A stretch of DNA of 64,000 bases, from assembly GCA_963575745.1 (NCBI GenBank), contig CAUYUJ010003559.1:348423-412422 (forward strand). The letters are read 5' to 3'. Positions 9,761 to 20,858 of this stretch are shown piece after piece. The translations under genes and the position numbers were made by a program. Origin of the DNA: Prorocentrum cordatum. Lineage: Eukaryota; Sar; Dinophyceae; Prorocentrales; Prorocentraceae. The notes under the pieces were generated by a model. That model was not told the DNA's origin. It did no database searches and was given only the letters and a program-made list of their open reading frames with translations. Position 1 is the first letter of the stretch. Every line of letters begins with the position of its first letter.

Positions 9761-11609
9761 ATGCCAGGCGAGGGCGGCAGAGCGCGCGCGCGCGCCGGGG
9801 CCCACCTGGAAGAGCTGCCCCAGGGCCCCGGCGCCGACCACGAGGCCGAGTGCGTGTACTACGACGACATGTCGGACGTGGACATGAAGGCGTTCTGGCT
9901 CGACGGCACCGTGGCCCCCTCCTCGCGCGTGGACGCGCTGCCGATCAGAGCGCACCCCGCAGGCGAGCATGCTGCTCCCGCGGGAGGTGCCGGAGGGGGT
10001 CCGCCGCGCGAGCGCTCCGCGCCGCCGGCCGACCCACCTCCCCAAGGTCCGACCCGCACTCCCCCCGATTCCTCCGACTCGGACTCGTCGTCCTGGATCA
10101 GGGATCAGGGGTTGGGGTCTTTTTGGCATCAGCTGGAAGGACATCGGCAATCGCACCCGCTGGATCGCCGAGGGGGTGGGCGGGGGCACTTTCAGGGCCG
10201 TTGGGGGCTTCAGGTCCGCCTTCTCGACTCGCGAGGCAGGGGGTTGGCTGAGCTCCGACGGAGGCTGGGTGCTGTACATGGCCGACCAGATGGGTCTCTA
10301 CCTGTTCGGCTCCACGTGGCCGCTCGTCGCCGGGCTCGTGGCGATCCTCTCCGGCACCGGCGCGATCGCGCTCCTGGCCCACAGCTTGAGGACGCTCTTC
10401 GCTCCCTGCAGCTGGGCAGCTTGGACATGCGGACTGGCGCTGGCATGCTGCCCCTGCCCACGGCGCAAGACGCCTGGCGAGGCCAAGCTTGACAAGCTGG
10501 TCCCGCCGGCGGCCCCACCCCTCACCGACGCGCACGGTGTGGCATGGTCCAGCCGTGGGTGCAGACCCAACCACCGATTGGTACCGCAAGAGCATCAAGG
10601 AGGGCAGGGGCTCCAAGCGCAGCCAGAACGACCTCCTGATCAGGGTCGACTACCGAGTGGCGCGGCTCAAGCTCAACATGAAGTCCCCGGAGCGCATGAA
10701 CCGCCAAGGATTGTGGGTCGAGTATGACTCCGTGAAGGGTGCGAGCGACAAGGGCTTCCGGCGCGAGCTCGAGCAGCGCGACCCGCGCTGGCTCCACCTG
10801 TGCCGCTCCGCGGGTTGCACGGGGTGCACGGGCGCGAGAACGAGCTGCGCTGCAAGGAGTACGCCGCTCTCGACAACGAGGCTATCGTGGACCTCGGCGA
10901 CTGCTCGAGGTTCACACCCTGCCGGATCTTCGTCTGGCTCTGGCGGTGGTTGGGCCTGACCTACAAGCTGCTGCTGTACGTCGTCTCATGGCTCTCGTGT
11001 TGCGGGGCGTGCATCTGCCGCCGGCGACGCCGCCGGCGCAAGACTGGCGATGCGGAGCCTGGCGTGCAGGGGTCCGTTGCGAGGCTGCTCGACCAGGAGT
11101 CCGAGTCCGAGGTGGACGTCGAGGACAACCCCTGCGAGGCGGTGAAGATGGGGCTCACGATCAAACGCAAGATGCGTCCACTGGCACCTGAAGGCTGTCG
11201 CGATGCCGCTCGCGGTGAGCCGACCGTGCTGTTGGTGGAGGACGGCAGAGCCTCAGACCTCGCGCCCCCCAGCGAGGGGAATGCGACGGCTTGCCTATGC
11301 GAGCACCACAGGCAGATCTACATGGTCTTGCGTTATGGCGAGAAGTGCTCCCAGGTAACGTGCTTCCGCGAAGCGGTGGGCATGGGCTCAGGAGTGCCAC
11401 TCTGCCTGCAGCACCTCGGCGGCGACGCTGCCAAGGCGATCAACGACACTCCCACATTCTTCGCAGGCTTGAGGCGTCGGACCAGGAGGAGCCCCGCTCC
11501 GCGGAGCCGCACGCCAGAGCGTGCTGCCGCCACTCTAGCTCGGAGCCGCTCGGGCAGCATTTCATCGTTCGGGCGAAGGTGTGCTGGCCAGAAGGGGCGC
11601 AGTGGATGA
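9761..11609 (+). pseudogene. membrane-segment ORF region at the 5' end of DIRS-like copy 1
   Basis: The likely coding path changes frame three times: an acidic start (YYDDMSDVDMKAFWLDGT near 9856), then about 10100-10480 with a hydrophobic helix (LYLFGSTWPLVAGLVAIL then a Gly/Ala-rich half), then about 10500-10830 (DLLIRVDYRVARLKLNMKS), then 10830-11609 with a second hydrophobic segment (LTYKLLLYVVSWLSCCG) ending in Cys and a run of seven Arg. This is the look of membrane proteins with cytosolic basic anchors. I do not recognise the family. Position before the gag-like ORF suggests an element-encoded accessory or fused leader protein. Each frame change could be decay, sequencing error or programmed shift. 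Confidence 0.45.
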
Positions 11610-14600
11610 TCTTCCGGGGAAAGGCAGCCGATGCCGCCGCAGCCAGCGCGGTTGCCGAGTACTTTGACGGCGCGATGGCCCTCAAGGTGGAGGACCCGAC
11701 TGGCACCGTCATCCGTTTCCTGGTGAAGCCCGACGGCGTCATCCGGGCACCTGCTCCGGGACCCTCAGGGCGACTGCCCGCAGGATTCATCGAGGAGATG
11801 CTCCACCACGCGCCCTTGGGTTGCGAGGAGCTCGGCATCAGCGTCCTGGCGACCAACATACCGGAGAAGGTCTGGCACAAGTTGGCTGCGTGGCACGGGC
11901 TCCCCGTGGGCGGCCGCGCCGGACCACTCAGTGAGGCTCGCTGGCAGCTGCTCCGCGAGAAGGTGGCCAGCCTGGTCCGGTGGCACCCCGAAAGGGGAGT
12001 GGCGCCCAGTCCCAGCTTCGAGGCGAGGGCTACCGAGGCAGACGCCAGATCGCGCAGCCACTGGCAAAGGCTGGACCGTAGCAGCTCGCCCAAGCCGCCA
12101 GCTGGGTCTGCCCGGCGAGGTTCGCGCTCGCCATCAGCCGAGGGCGGGCGCGCAGCGAGTTCCGAAGCACCCGCATCGGGAGAGAGCCATCAGGAGGACG
12201 ACGGCGGGGACATGATGGCATGCTACTTGGAGGAGAAGGCCCGGGGCTCGAGCGACGCCGCGGCGGTGCAGAGCGTGGCCGCCGGCTTCGGCGAGGAGGC
12301 CCACCAGGTGCTCACCCACCTCATCCGCTACGCCCAGCACCTCAGGCAGCAGACGTCCGAGCCCGAAGAGCTCGCGCGGCTCGATGGGCACATTTGCAGC
12401 TGGGAGGCGCTGCAGCAGGCGCCCTCGCGGCCTCAGACCCCCGAGGCGGCGCCGAGCAGCCTGCAGGGTCTGCTCAAGCTTCCGCCCGAGCGACAGCGCT
12501 CGCCTGGGCCGCCGGCCACCCAGGCCGATAGCGCGCCCCTGAGCGAGATGCGGCAGCCCCGCCCGCCAGCAGTGCCTGCAGCGGGACTTACACTTGGACT
12601 ACGGGACACCGGCCCCCTGCCTGCCGCGGCTGGGCTCGCCCCAGTCGTTCGCCCGCAGGCTCCAAACGTTGGGGCCCTGTTCCGCTACGACCATCACATC
12701 GTCACATCAGCGACTTGGGTTTGCCCCCAGGTCTGGCCACGGCCCCAGCACGCTATGCCGCAGGAGCCCCAGAGGAAGGTGAAGGCAGCGACCCGTTTGG
12801 TCTCATGCAGCCCGGAGCCCCCCTGGATGCGAACACCGCGCGGATGTTGCACGCCCTGGAGGGGGTCGCCAGCGCCCGTCAGGGCGACAAGGCGGCCCAG
12901 CGCGGGACAGTGGCAGCATTGGGAAGAGCGGAGGAGTTGGACGTCTACTTGGCGCGCGGGTGCGGCCAGCTGACGGTAGAGCTCTGCGACGAGGTCCTTG
13001 GGCGCGAGCTGCTCTATGCTCTGCGCCGGACCTGCGAGCAGAACAAGGCCCTGATGCTCGCGGTCGAGGCGCCCGCGACGGTGTCCAATCGGATTGCGAT
13101 GGCCTGCGCCTCGCTCAGCTTCGGCGGCAGCAGCTTGGACAACCTGGCCCCGCGGTCCGCCTCAGCGGCGGATTTCCCGACGTGCAAGACGGTCGCGTTC
13201 GACAAGTACAGCGCGCCGCACGACGCCGAGCTGGAGCCCAGGCCCAGGGCGCCCGTGGTCTTTGACCAGTGGAAGCGACAGGCCCAGAACATGGCCAAGT
13301 TCTTCGGGCTCGTCTTCGGACGAGAGCACGTCAAAGAACGCCTGGACTGCCTGGAGATCCTTGCGCGGGAGTGCGAGAAGGACGACCACGCCTTCCCCCC
13401 CAAGTTCGTGCACGAGCTATGGGAGGAGCTGTGGTCGACCTGGTGTGAACGTCTTCGAGAGAAGAAGCGAGGCCTCCTGCGCGTGCTGCAGACGGACAAC
13501 CCCCGGAAGGAGGACAAGATGGTAGCCTTCGCTCCCAAGGCGGACGGCCGCCCGGCGTTCGTCTTCCCCAACGTCTTCGATCTGGAGTCCCCGACGGGCT
13601 ACTACCAGGAGGTAGTACGCCCTCGCCAGAAGCGCTACCTGCAGACAGTCCTCAACGATTCTATGCACGGGGTGCGCGGCGTCCCGGGCAAAGCAAGCGA
13701 AGTCGGAGAGGGCGACGAACCAGTTGTTGGGGTGCAGGATCAGCGAGCAGGAGCAGCGCCCAAGAAGAAGCCCAAGGCCAAGGCCCAGCCGAAGGCCACC
13801 TCAGCGCGCGCCACCTACCCTGCTGGTAGGCGGCTGAACGCACAGGAGATCAAGCTCTCCGCCCGGCACGCGCCCTGCGACAAGCAGGGCAAGCCGCTCT
13901 GCTGGGACAACTCGACCTGGATCGGCTGCAAGAAGGGCGCTCAAGGGTGCTCGCATTCACACGAGCTCATCAAGGGCCTGAAGGATGTGCACTGGACCGT
14001 GCAGTGCCAGCTGCTCAGGCGAGGCGGGCTCCGCAACGCCGCCAAGATCGACCCAGCGTCGGTCAACGGGAGGATCGCGCAGCTGCGAGCCCAAGCCAAG
14101 ACGGAGGCGGACAGCCAGCGGGCGGCAGGCGCGGGGGCGACAGAGAGCCAGCCGACCAAGACGGGCTGGGCGCCACCCGATGAGTACGCCGAGGTTCAGC
14201 GCACCGAGCTGGAGTCCGAGCTCCGCGAGGCCGTCCAGGGACCCGACGCCACATGGTTGGAGGACCCGCGCGCCGACAGCCCCGCCCTGACTGGGACGAG
14301 CGTCTGCACAGACGCGGGGGCCTTGGCCCAGCAGAAGCTGCTCGTGGCTGTCCAAGAAAGCGGGGTGCTCGATCCTGTGAGCCATGCCAGTGACTACCTA
14401 CGGTCACACGTCCTGGCTCGCCTCGCCTGTGCCCGGGGGCGCGATGAAGAACTCTCAGTCGAGCAGGTACTCCTTGTGGCAACGCGCCACGGGGGCCCCA
14501 CCTTGGCTGCCGAGGCTAGCGAGCTCCTGGACCGCATCGGGGCGAAAGCCGGCAACCTGGGGGCCGACCCAGACGTCATCATCACCCCAGTGCGATGGAA

Positions 14601-14883
14601 CGCAGAGAAATCAGTGGGCCAGGGTTCGATCACCGTGCAGGGCCAGACTTGGCACTATCTTGACTATCAGGACCAGCTGCCCCTCGACGAGTGCGTCGCG
14701 AAGCGTCTGCAGGTGCCTATCGGAGTTTCGGAGGAACGCCAGTGTCTCCCACTTCATCTGGCGGCCGCCAAGCTTTGGGTGCAGCTCGAGGCACCACCTG
14801 ACGCCCAGCAGGTCAAGGACCTGGTACTCGAGATCCGCAGGGACCTCCTGGACAAGGCGACCGACGCTGCTGCGGGCCTCTGA
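11540..14883 (+). pseudogene. gag-like protein of DIRS-like copy 1 with CCCH zinc finger
   Basis: Coding runs in one frame from about 11540 to 12700 (FIVRAKVCWPEGAQWMIFRG onward, then Ser/Arg-rich, then helical) and shifts at about 12700 into a long frame ending at the stop at 14883. In that frame a helical domain (FDQWKRQAQNMAKFFGLVF near 13260) precedes a Lys/Ala-rich hinge and a finger-like motif near 13900 (LCWDNSTWIGCKKGAQGCSH plus SH). This is C-x8-C-x6-C-x3-H, the CCCH spacing of RNA-binding fingers. Nucleic-acid-binding gag function is inferred from position 5' of RT and from the finger; I recognise no other domain. The next ORF starts about 40 bp later. Confidence 0.5.
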
Positions 14884-14924
14884 CGCCCCACCCTGGATAT
14901 CCCCCAGGGAGGCCGAGGTCCGAA

Positions 14925-16440
14925 TGCACATCCACGACGCGGTGCACCGCGACCACGACAAAGATTTCCGGTGCGTCGCCCTCTTCCCGTGCGAGGCGTT
15001 GGACGAAGTGGTACTCAGAGTCTGGCGAGCAGATCACTGGGGCCATTTGGAAATTGACACAGTCCTCCCAGCGGGGGAGCCCAAGCAGGAGTGCCACGTG
15101 ATCATCCATCGCGGGCACATGCGTGTCCTTCAGCCCCCGGCTGGCGCTGAAGGCCGACGGGTGGCTGACGAGCTGATTCGCACCTGGGCTACGAGCGGGA
15201 AGGACCTCAAGGAGCTCCCCACCATGGGCTGGGAGACATACCTCGCTTCCGAGGAGGAGGGCAGCTTGGTGGATTCCAGCAAACCCCCACCGTGCCAACA
15301 CTGCAGGGCACTCGCAGCACAGCAGCAGCAGCGTGGGAGAGCCGCCGGCGGCGCACCCGTCGTGGTCGAGCTCCCCACCGAGGTGGCCTGCCCAGACTTT
15401 AAAGACCTGGTGCCGTTGTGCTCTCGACCAGCCTTCGCATGGGGGCTCAGGACGCGGGAGATCTTCGCCGGCACAGGGCGCTGGACGCAGGCCATGAAGA
15501 ACGCGGGCATCGCCACCAGCGAGTCCGTCGAGTACTACGGGCAGCCCCTGCTCAGCAAGGGCCCCGGGCCGCAGTTCGACATCCGCGACCCGCTAGTGCG
15601 CGAGCGCCTGTACCAGGAGTTCAGTGCGCCCCCAGGCCCAGACAAAGCCAATGTGCTGCAGTTCGCTCCTCCCTGCGTAAGCCACTGCCCCTGGCAGTTG
15701 GCAGCAGGAGGGACGAGGACCTTTGAGTGCCCAGATGGGACTGGTGAGCGTCAGGCCGAGATCGATGGCAACGTGTTCGGGGAGTTCGCGTGCATAGGGG
15801 CAAAGCGGCGGGGCCACGAGGCAGGACGAGAGTTTCTCATCGAGTCCTCAGCACGGGACGGCAGGTACCCCAAGGTTTGGGATCGACCCTGCATGAGAGC
15901 TCTCGTGCACGCGACTGGGGCCCGGGTCCTCGCCATAGACATGTGCGAGTGGGGACTCGCACCCCCGGGCGAGCCACAGTATCGGTACCAGAAGCGAACC
16001 TGGTGGCTGGTCTCACTCGGGCTCTATCCTTACGCTTTGATCTCAGCCAGGCGGTGCTCGGGCAAGCACGCGCGCCGCACGTTGGAGGGGGGCCTGCCGC
16101 ACGACTTGACGGACGCCCAGGTGGAAGCCTACAACCTCGACGCACGCCCGCGGCTCAGCAAGGCCGAGGCAAGCGAGCTGATCAACCTCAGCACCAAGCT
16201 GGGCGAGACCAACGGGTGCTATGGCCTCGACGAAGACGGCGCCACGGTCAGGCTCTCCCCGGGCGACAAGCTGCTCCGCGTGAACCAGCTCATCGCGCGG
16301 GCCGCCCCGGGCAACCTCCACTGGGCGCGGGTGGATTTCCGCGCCAAGCGGCACTACTCCGCTCTGGCCGAGAAGCGCGTGAAGCTGCCGCCCGAGGTGG
16401 AGGTGGACCCGGCGGAGACGGTGACGGTGGCGACGACGGG
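14925..16440 (+). pseudogene. methyltransferase-like domain protein of DIRS-like copy 1
   Basis: One open frame from MHIHDAVHRDHDKDFRC. Near 15450 it reads LRTREIFAGTGRWTQAMKNA, a glycine-rich SAM-binding motif I. It is followed by FDIRDPLV, then LQFAPPCVSHCPW near 15655 (a Pro-Cys motif IV as in cytosine-C5 enzymes), EFLIESS, YPKVWDRPCM, IDMCEWGL and KRTWWLV. The same order occurs in the minus-strand element at 55.1-55.86 kb (LELFAGQGRW, GTPC, IENPRTSRLW, ACGMPWRKRTRF). I read this as a SAM-dependent, C5-type-like methyltransferase captured by the element. Catalysis is unproven. Reading passes to another frame at about 16440. Confidence 0.6.
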
Positions 16441-18295
16441 GGTGAGAGCCAAGACGAGGACGAAGAGGAGGAGAACCACCGCCAGAAGAAGGCGAGAGAA
16501 GCCGAGGATGAAGCATCTCGAGCCAGCCCGGTGCGAGTCTTTGTCCCGCAGCAGGGCGACCAGTGGGTGCTGCTCAAGGGGAGCCCGTTCGAGGCAGGAG
16601 AGGTCAAAGCGAGGCTGAGGGTCTCAGATGCGCTGTCCGGGTGCATCTTCGACGAGGACCAGCTGTACCTCTTCGAATACACGGAGGACGAGGACACGGC
16701 AGGCGCACATGGGCCACCTCTCGACGACGAGGAGTCGGTGCGCCATGGAGAGAAGCTGCTGCTGTGGGCCACGCTGAAGCCGCCGAAAGACTGGACCTGC
16801 TGGAGCCCCCGGTGGGATCGGGATCAGCAACCAGCACCTGGCACCACAGCTCAGGCCGGCCAACGGAGGGTCACAGCCAGGGTCGCTGACCCGGCTTCGG
16901 CCGCAGCGGCAGCTGCACGATCGAGCGGGGCCGCAGCAAGCTCAGCAGCCAGCAGCAGCCGCATGCCAGCACCGACGTTCAGCGAAGTGGCCGCAGCAGT
17001 GGAAGGCGAAAGGGCAAGCTCAGTCCCCCCGTCCAGCGGGGGCACTTCGAGGAGCTCGGGCGCCCTGAGACGAGTGGAGGAGAAACTCGCCGAGGCCCAG
17101 GGGCACCACGCCCGCTTGGCGGGCGAAGGCAGCGACCAGGAGCGGAGCGCCGCGCGTTCAGTCGGGCAGCTGGAGGTCAGGCGCAACGAGGTCCAGGCCC
17201 GCCGCGCCGCTCGACTCGAGCGCGAGGCACGCCGGAAGGAGCGTGAGGACCAGAGGGCCATGAGTGCCCCCCCGAGGCCTCAGAGTCCACAGGAGTCCCC
17301 AGGAGCCCCTCCCCCACCGGAAGCCGAAGGGGATCAAGAGGCTACCTCCGATGAGGCAGGACGCAGGTCCACCGAGGCACCCCCGGGGGTAGCCTGTCGT
17401 GGAGGAGTCCACAAGTGCAACGCAGCACGGCGTTTCGTCAAGAATTTCAATGACGTTTGGAAGGGCGGCAAGGGCAGCGACCTCCAGCACCCGGACATCC
17501 TGTACCTGAACGGGGTCGGGCAGATCAGCGACGTATTGATGCAGGAGTACCGTGGAGCAGATCCGACGGATCCGACCTTGGCGCCGGAACCTCGCCAGCT
17601 CGGCGAAATCCTGGCGCGCTACGTGGAGGAGCACGAGGCGTTGCAGGTCAAGATGAAAAGCCTCAGCATCCCGCGAGACGAGCACGCCGGAGGAGGGGTC
17701 CTGGACCCCATATACGTCGAGACTGAGAAGACCCACATCGAGGAATACGAAGGCCAGGGCATTCCTAGCGCCCGCAGCCGCAGCCGCAGTCGGGGCGCGG
17801 GAACGGCCCCCCACGAGAGAGCGAGATCCTCTGGAGGGGGGCACGGCGGCTCAGAGTCGTCCGCATCCGAGACGATGGCCCCCACCGCGAGAGGCAGACT
17901 GCGAGCGAGGTCGCCGCCGGACGAGAGCCGCGGGCGCAGCGTCGCCCCTGGCCCAAGGGACCCGGGGCGCAGATGCGGAGGCCCCGAAGTGCCGCCGGCG
18001 GGCGTCCGCCTGGGCGCGCACTATGGGAGCAAGGCGGGGGCACGCCAGGACGAGCGCCCAACGGCGCCGCCGGCTGCCTCTCGCCCTGGAGCCACCGAGG
18101 CGAAGGAGTACCTGGCTTGGTGCCTGAAGCACGTAGAGTTCGCCCCGGAGCTGGTGAAGGATGTGACGGACTTGGGGAACCGGCTGCTCCTCGCCGCGGG
18201 GAGCGTGGAAGCCGCCGCGGCACGGCTTCGCGAGGAGCGAGAGCGCGTCCTCGGGAATCCGCTCGGAGGAGTGCTCGACCCTGAGTTCGGCGCGG
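16440..18295 (+). pseudogene. linker region between methyltransferase-like and RT domains
   Basis: After an acidic/basic stretch comes a conserved-looking segment (VRVFVPQQGDQWVLLKGSPF at about 16530), an Ala/Ser-rich hinge, a Glu/Arg coiled coil (about 17070-17250), a second segment (AARRFVKNFNDVWKGGKGSD near 17425) and Arg/Ser-rich sequence. The frame runs into the RT only if it shifts at about 18295 (from DPEFGAALEG to a frame reading HKQYLREMATKGVP). No known domain is recognised. It is probably the N-terminal part of the RT polyprotein. Confidence 0.45.
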
Positions 18296-20830
18296 CCTTG
18301 GAAGGACCACAAGCAGTACCTCCGCGAGATGGCCACCAAGGGCGTCCCCGTCCGGAGGCAGCAGCCCAAGAGGCGTACCGTAGCCAAACCTCACGCCTCA
18401 GCACGGGACCACGCCCTAGAGATGTACGCCAAGGCCTGGAAGGACACCTCCTACGGCGCCGTGCTCTGGGCAACCCCAGAGGCTGAGGTCGCTCTGTCTG
18501 CATCGGAGCTCATCGAGAGTCCGTCCGGGCGAGTGCCCAAGATGCTGCCCGACCGCACGGTGAGCAGCGAAGGGCGCCCGATCCACGACACGCGCGCCGC
18601 CAACGGGGACTCGCCCAAGAAGCTGCACCCACCGGCTCTCCAGCCGAAGCATGAGGCCCTTGTGCGCCTCTCCCTCTGGTGGTCAGCGCGCCACCCCGGG
18701 GTGCCGCAAGTGATAGCCAAGAGGGATGTCTCGAGAGCTTTCAAGTGGCACTGGGTGCGCGACGAGGACGTAGCCGAGTTCGGCACCTCCCTCCCCGGCG
18801 AGGCTGTGGACATGGCCACGCGCGTGATCATGATCCACTGCATGATGGTCTTCGGGTGGTCGGGGTCCCCGGGCGAGTACATGGCGTTCGCCTGGAGCGC
18901 CAAGTGGGACCACGAGCGGCGCAGGCCGCCAGACCCCGCAGTCAACGACACGGTGCGCTGGTCGTCCAAGTGGTTGATGGACGACGGTGTCCTGGTCGAG
19001 CCGCTGGTCGGCCTCAGGCCTTGGCTCAGCGCAGCCGACTGCGACGCGAGCATGAGGCGTGTCTGGGGCAGCGAGGCGATCAACGATGACAAGATGGCGG
19101 AGGAGGGTACCTTCCAGGCAGAACAGTTGGTCTGGGGCCTCTATCTGGATGTTGACAAGCAGCGCTCGAGGCTCCCGGAGCCCAAATGCGTGAAGGCCGC
19201 CCACCTCCTGGCGATCGACGAGCTGCGCTATGGGTGCCGCCGAGTCCCCATCAAGGTCGTCCAGGAACTGAGGGGCTCCGCGCAGTTCTGGGTGGCCACG
19301 CAGCCGGCTTTCAAGCCTGAGCTGCCGGTCATCGACCGCCTCCTCGGCGGCGGGCTCGGAGCAGCCTGGGCGGAGCCCAAAGGAAGCGCGGAGGAGGTTG
19401 CCCTCGCCTTGGACGAGTGGGATCAGACCCTCGAGCTGCTGCGAGTGCTCTTCGACGCGCCCGAAGCCTGGGCGCCCACCTTCGAGGCAAGCTTCATCTC
19501 CTGCTTGGGGCCGCGCGAGCGCTTGGCATTGCCAGGAGCCGCCGCCCGGACAAGGCGGGCGGGAGGGGATGCTACCACGACGACCATCGGCAGCATAGAC
19601 TGGGGGCGCGCAGTGGCAGGCAGCAGAGCGGCGCCACCACACTACATGGCCGTGGATGCCGCCCCGCTCCTCCGCCAGCTGGAGCACGTGCTGAGCCACC
19701 CGGGGGCCGAGAAGGACTGGGCCATAGCTATCGACGAGCTGCTCGCGTTCGTGGCCTTGGCCGCAGCGAGGGGCGATGCGTGGCAGGGCGAGCTTGTCTT
19801 CTACGTCACGGACAACATGAACGCGCGGTCGTGGATTTCCAAGAGACGTCCCAAGCACCCGCTGGCGTGGCACCTCATCCGCCTCATTCAGCGTTTGGAG
19901 GCCTGCCACGGGTTCAGCACCACCGCGCTGTACATCCGCGCCTACCACAACGACATCGCGGACTGGCTGTCGCGAGAGGAGGCCAAGAAGGTCCACTCCG
20001 AGCTCCTGCGCAAGGGGTGGACCCGCATCGAGCCGCCCGAGGCGTGGGGGAAGATGCTGGCGGAGGCGAAGGAGCACCTCTTGCGGCTGCCTGGGGAAGA
20101 AGGGCCCATCGCAGAGTCGGCACTCCGTCATCGGGCGCTGAGGACCCCCACAGCGGTGCCACGCAGCCTGGCCCTCAAGGGACGTCGGGGACTGGAGCTC
20201 GGGAACCCGCTGGGCACCTACGGGCGCGCCTGGGAACGGCTAGGTGGGGAGTTGACGACGAGCAACTCAACGGAGGTGGACTGGATCATGTGCACCTTGT
20301 CCCTGGACCCGAAGGGTTTCGTGGTCGAGAAGCTGGTGTCCGCGGTCACTCGGGCGAGGCCGCATATCGTCGTGGTCGACGCCCCGGGCAAGCTCGACCT
20401 GACCCGCGTCGTCAAAGCGCTGCGGAAGATGGGGTATCGCACGTGCGACCTGGAGGTCGTCTGCACCCACTACGGCGACATGACGGCTCGGGCCCGAAGC
20501 CTGCTCGTGGCAGGCCGAGGACCAGCAGGCGCCAGCCTGGCGGGCACGCGCATGCCGCCGGCACGCCGCTGTCCACACGGAGTGAAGCACGCGCTGAGGG
20601 ACAAACTCATCGAGGGCGACCACCACTGGCTCGACGACGAGGGGAACGTAACGTGGGAACCAGCAGCCCGGAGCGGCTCCGACGCCATGCTACCCAAGGG
20701 CATCGGTCACATCATGCTCGCCGACACGAAGCACCAGGTCTGCTCGATCGACGGTCCGATCGGCACGGTTCGCTGGCCCACAGAGGGCCCGGGCGGACCG
20801 GGAGGGACGTTGGTCCACGTCCCGGGGGGC
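18295..20830 (+). pseudogene. reverse transcriptase-RNase H polyprotein of DIRS-like copy 1
   Basis: RT motif A is AKRDVSRAFKWHW near 18717, motif B is FGWSGSPGEYM near 18850, and motif C is WLMDDGVLVE near 18973 with both catalytic Asp. DIRS-type RNase H follows: YMAVDAAPLL near 19645, IAIDELLAFVAL near 19725, VTDNMNARSW near 19805 and RAYHNDIADWLSRE near 19940. The order and the HN-x2-AD-x2-SR ending match RNases H of YR retroelements. The open frame then enters a further domain (see 20180-20570). The ATG at 18329 is inside the protein, not its start, because upstream coding joins by a frame change. RT and RNase H look catalytically intact. Confidence 0.8.
20180..20570 (+). other. possible second methyltransferase-like domain inside the RT polyprotein
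   Basis: Downstream of RNase H, in the same frame, are LELGNPLGTYGRAWERLG, then RPHIVVVDAPGKL and a stretch ending with MGYRTCDLEVVCTHYGDM and TARARSLLVAGR. The last part resembles the C5-methyltransferase pattern of GY-x-V, then YG, then Q-x-R-x-R and the final strand, but Gln is absent and motif I is weak. It could instead be a decayed duplicate of the 15.4-kb domain. The call rests on pattern only. Confidence 0.35.
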
Positions 20831-20858
20831 TGTCCTGGGCGCCGTCGCGGACGCGACG

